Below, in pieces: positions 62,740-64,000 of a DNA stretch of 64,000 nt. Source of the DNA: Halobaculum magnesiiphilum (GTDB taxonomy: Archaea > Halobacteriota > Halobacteria > Halobacteriales > Haloferacaceae); assembly GCF_019823105.1 (NCBI RefSeq), contig NZ_CP081958.1:310001-374000 (forward strand), written 5' to 3'. The stretch's first letter is position 1; each line of letters starts with the position of its first letter. Position numbers and translations under genes: made by a program. The notes under the pieces are model-generated. The model was not told where the DNA came from. It ran no database searches and saw nothing but the letters and a program-made list of their open reading frames with translations.

Positions 62740-63942
62740 ATGCAACTCGCCTTCCTCGCGACCCTCCGGGAGACGCTCGAGGGCTTCGTGACCGTCGAGG
62801 CACGCCTCGCCGCGACCGCCGTGCTCCTCGCGGCCGCGGGCGTGACGGCGCTGCTGCTCGCCCCGCGGGCGGTGCGGGCCCTCCACCGGCTCGTCCGCGA
62901 CCGGGTGCTCGGCAGCGAGCGCGTTCCCGTGGAGGTGACGGAGTTCGACTGGCACCTTCCGGTGACGGGGATCGTCCGCACGCTCCAGTTCGCGGTGGTC
63001 CTGGCTACCGGCCTCGCGGCCCTGATCCTGTGGGGATACGTGAACGTGGCGCTGGCGGCGGTGACGACGATGGCCGCGGCGCTGCCGACGCTCGGGAGGA
63101 CGGTGACGAGCGTCGCGCTCGTCGCCGGCGCGCTGATCGCCATCGACGTGCTGGAGACCCGGCTCGACGACTACGCAGCCGAGTCGGACGCGATCAACCA
63201 ACACCAGAAGGGGATCGTCTTCCGCGTGCTCCAGTTGACCGTGCTGGTCGCCGCCATCGTCGGCGGGCTCACGGTGTGGGGGGTCAACCTCGGCGGCCTG
63301 CTCGTCGGCGCGGGCTTCCTCGGCATCGTCGTCGGCACGGCCGCCCGCAGCACCATCGGCTCGCTCATCGCCGGCTTCGTGCTCATGTTCTCGCGGCCGT
63401 TCGAGCTGGGCGACTGGGTCGAGATCGACGGCGAGGAGGGGATCGTCGCCGACATCACCGTCATCAACACCCGGATCCGCACCGCCGGCGGCGAGGTCGT
63501 CGTCATCCCAAACGACCGCGTCGCGAACGCGACCGTCTCCAACCGGACGCGGCTGGGCCAGCTTCGCCTCTCGATGGACGTGGGAGTCGACTACGAGGCT
63601 GACTTGGAGACCGCCGAGTCCGTCGTCGCGGACGCGCTCGCGGCCGTGAGCCACGTCGAGAACAACCCGCCACCGCAGGTGGTTCCGAAGTCATTCGGCG
63701 ACTCGGCGGTCGTGCTGGAGTGTCGCTTCTGGATCGACACGCCGAGCGCGCCCAAGCGCGCGCTGGCGACCGCGGCGGTCGTCCGCGAGGTGAAGGCGGC
63801 GCTCGACGACGCCGGGGTCAAGATCCCGTACCCCCAACGCGAACTCTCGGGCCGCGCGGAGACCGGGGGCTTCCGCGTCGCCGACGGCGAGGAGGTGGGC
63901 TCCGCGGCCGTCGCCCCGCCCGACCCGACGGGCGACGACTGA
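62740..63942 (+). CDS. MscS-family mechanosensitive channel
   Basis: The protein has 400 residues. Four to five membrane helices precede the pore-lining helix (GGLLVGAGFLGIVVGTAARS, glycine/alanine-rich), followed by the MscS cytosolic beta domain FELGDWVEIDGEEGIVADIT and VVVIPNDRVANATVSN. The C-terminal alpha/beta domain and a 30-residue acidic tail end the protein. It is a small-conductance osmotic-shock channel, important at fluctuating salinity. A GCTTTTTGGG element lies about 30 nt upstream. Confidence 0.92.
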   Translation: MQLAFLATLRETLEGFVTVEARLAATAVLLAAAGVTALLLAPRAVRALHRLVRDRVLGSERVPVEVTEFDWHLPVTGIVRTLQFAVVLATGLAALILWGYVNVALAAVTTMAAALPTLGRTVTSVALVAGALIAIDVLETRLDDYAAESDAINQHQKGIVFRVLQLTVLVAAIVGGLTVWGVNLGGLLVGAGFLGIVVGTAARSTIGSLIAGFVLMFSRPFELGDWVEIDGEEGIVADITVINTRIRTAGGEVVVIPNDRVANATVSNRTRLGQLRLSMDVGVDYEADLETAESVVADALAAVSHVENNPPPQVVPKSFGDSAVVLECRFWIDTPSAPKRALATAAVVREVKAALDDAGVKIPYPQRELSGRAETGGFRVADGEEVGSAAVAPPDPTGDD

Positions 63943-64000
63943 GGTCCACGGTCGACCGGCGTCGGCAGGTCGCCCCGGTGGAGACGCCCTTCGGGGGTTC

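Noticed and set aside
1..64000. CRISPR array or insertion sequence
   Set aside because: No regular repeat-spacer pattern, Cas gene, transposase or terminal inverted repeats flanked by target duplications were found. The repeats at 17894, 55401 and 60519 do not fit either class.

Overview
The window comes from a haloarchaeon (class Halobacteria). The DNA is very GC-rich. The proteins are strongly acidic, with Asp/Glu-rich linkers and tails. Archaeal information-processing genes occur throughout: small-subunit primase PriS, a GINS subunit, EF-1 beta, the L11/L1/L10/L12 ribosomal cluster, L37e, an LSm protein, archaeal RNase J and Elp3. Many genes start about 25-35 nt downstream of a TATA-like element, which suggests largely leaderless transcription. 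Gene content (a TbsP-like regulator, an HVO_2753-like zinc-finger protein, a JAMM protease, prenyl synthase IdsA) fits the Haloferacales/Halorubraceae side of the class, but no species is claimed.

Layout. 1-12.7 kb is a mixed housekeeping stretch: a nitrilase fragment, a HEAT-repeat protein, a secreted PLD-family protein, an S1/OB/DHH RecJ-like phosphoesterase, a JAMM protease overlapping RibL, a DUF1028 protein, and the one-carbon pair folD/glyA. 12.8-18 kb holds less ordinary genes: a CHAT (caspase-like) protease, a TbsP-like regulator, and a YcaO protein fused to an E1-like zinc domain, followed by a 250-bp dispersed repeat. 18-29 kb has a 5'-nucleotidase-like enzyme, two UspA proteins, BirA, EF-1 beta with a zinc-ribbon partner, a TctA-like permease, the ribosomal stalk operon, and a tandem pair of aldo/keto reductases.

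29-40 kb is a sugar uptake and catabolism island: a TrmB-type regulator, a Tat lipoprotein binding protein, two permeases, an ATPase, a small membrane protein, two Gfo/Idh/MocA oxidoreductases and a sugar isomerase/epimerase. A good match to the published haloarchaeal TrmB site lies before the first oxidoreductase. 40-45 kb is a two-gene formate dehydrogenase-like operon. 45-56 kb has PriS-GINS, a peroxiredoxin, a frameshifted DMT transporter, IdsA-RNase J, LSm-L37e, PurF, and a cluster of short intergenic repeats. 56-64 kb has tRNA-Leu(GAG), thymidine kinase, a second S1/OB/DHH protein whose catalytic residues are lost, a second copy of the 250-bp repeat, Elp3 and an MscS channel.

Most notable observations: (i) an intact RecJ-like nuclease and a Cdc45-like catalytically dead paralogue of the same architecture lie in one window with a GINS subunit and PriS; (ii) a haloarchaeal CHAT protease has a long N-terminal region that I do not recognise; (iii) a fused YcaO/E1-like enzyme has no visible peptide substrate; (iv) a two-copy, about 240-bp structured intergenic repeat has a 24-nt invariant core; (v) a TrmB regulator and a TrmB-type operator occur in the same sugar island.
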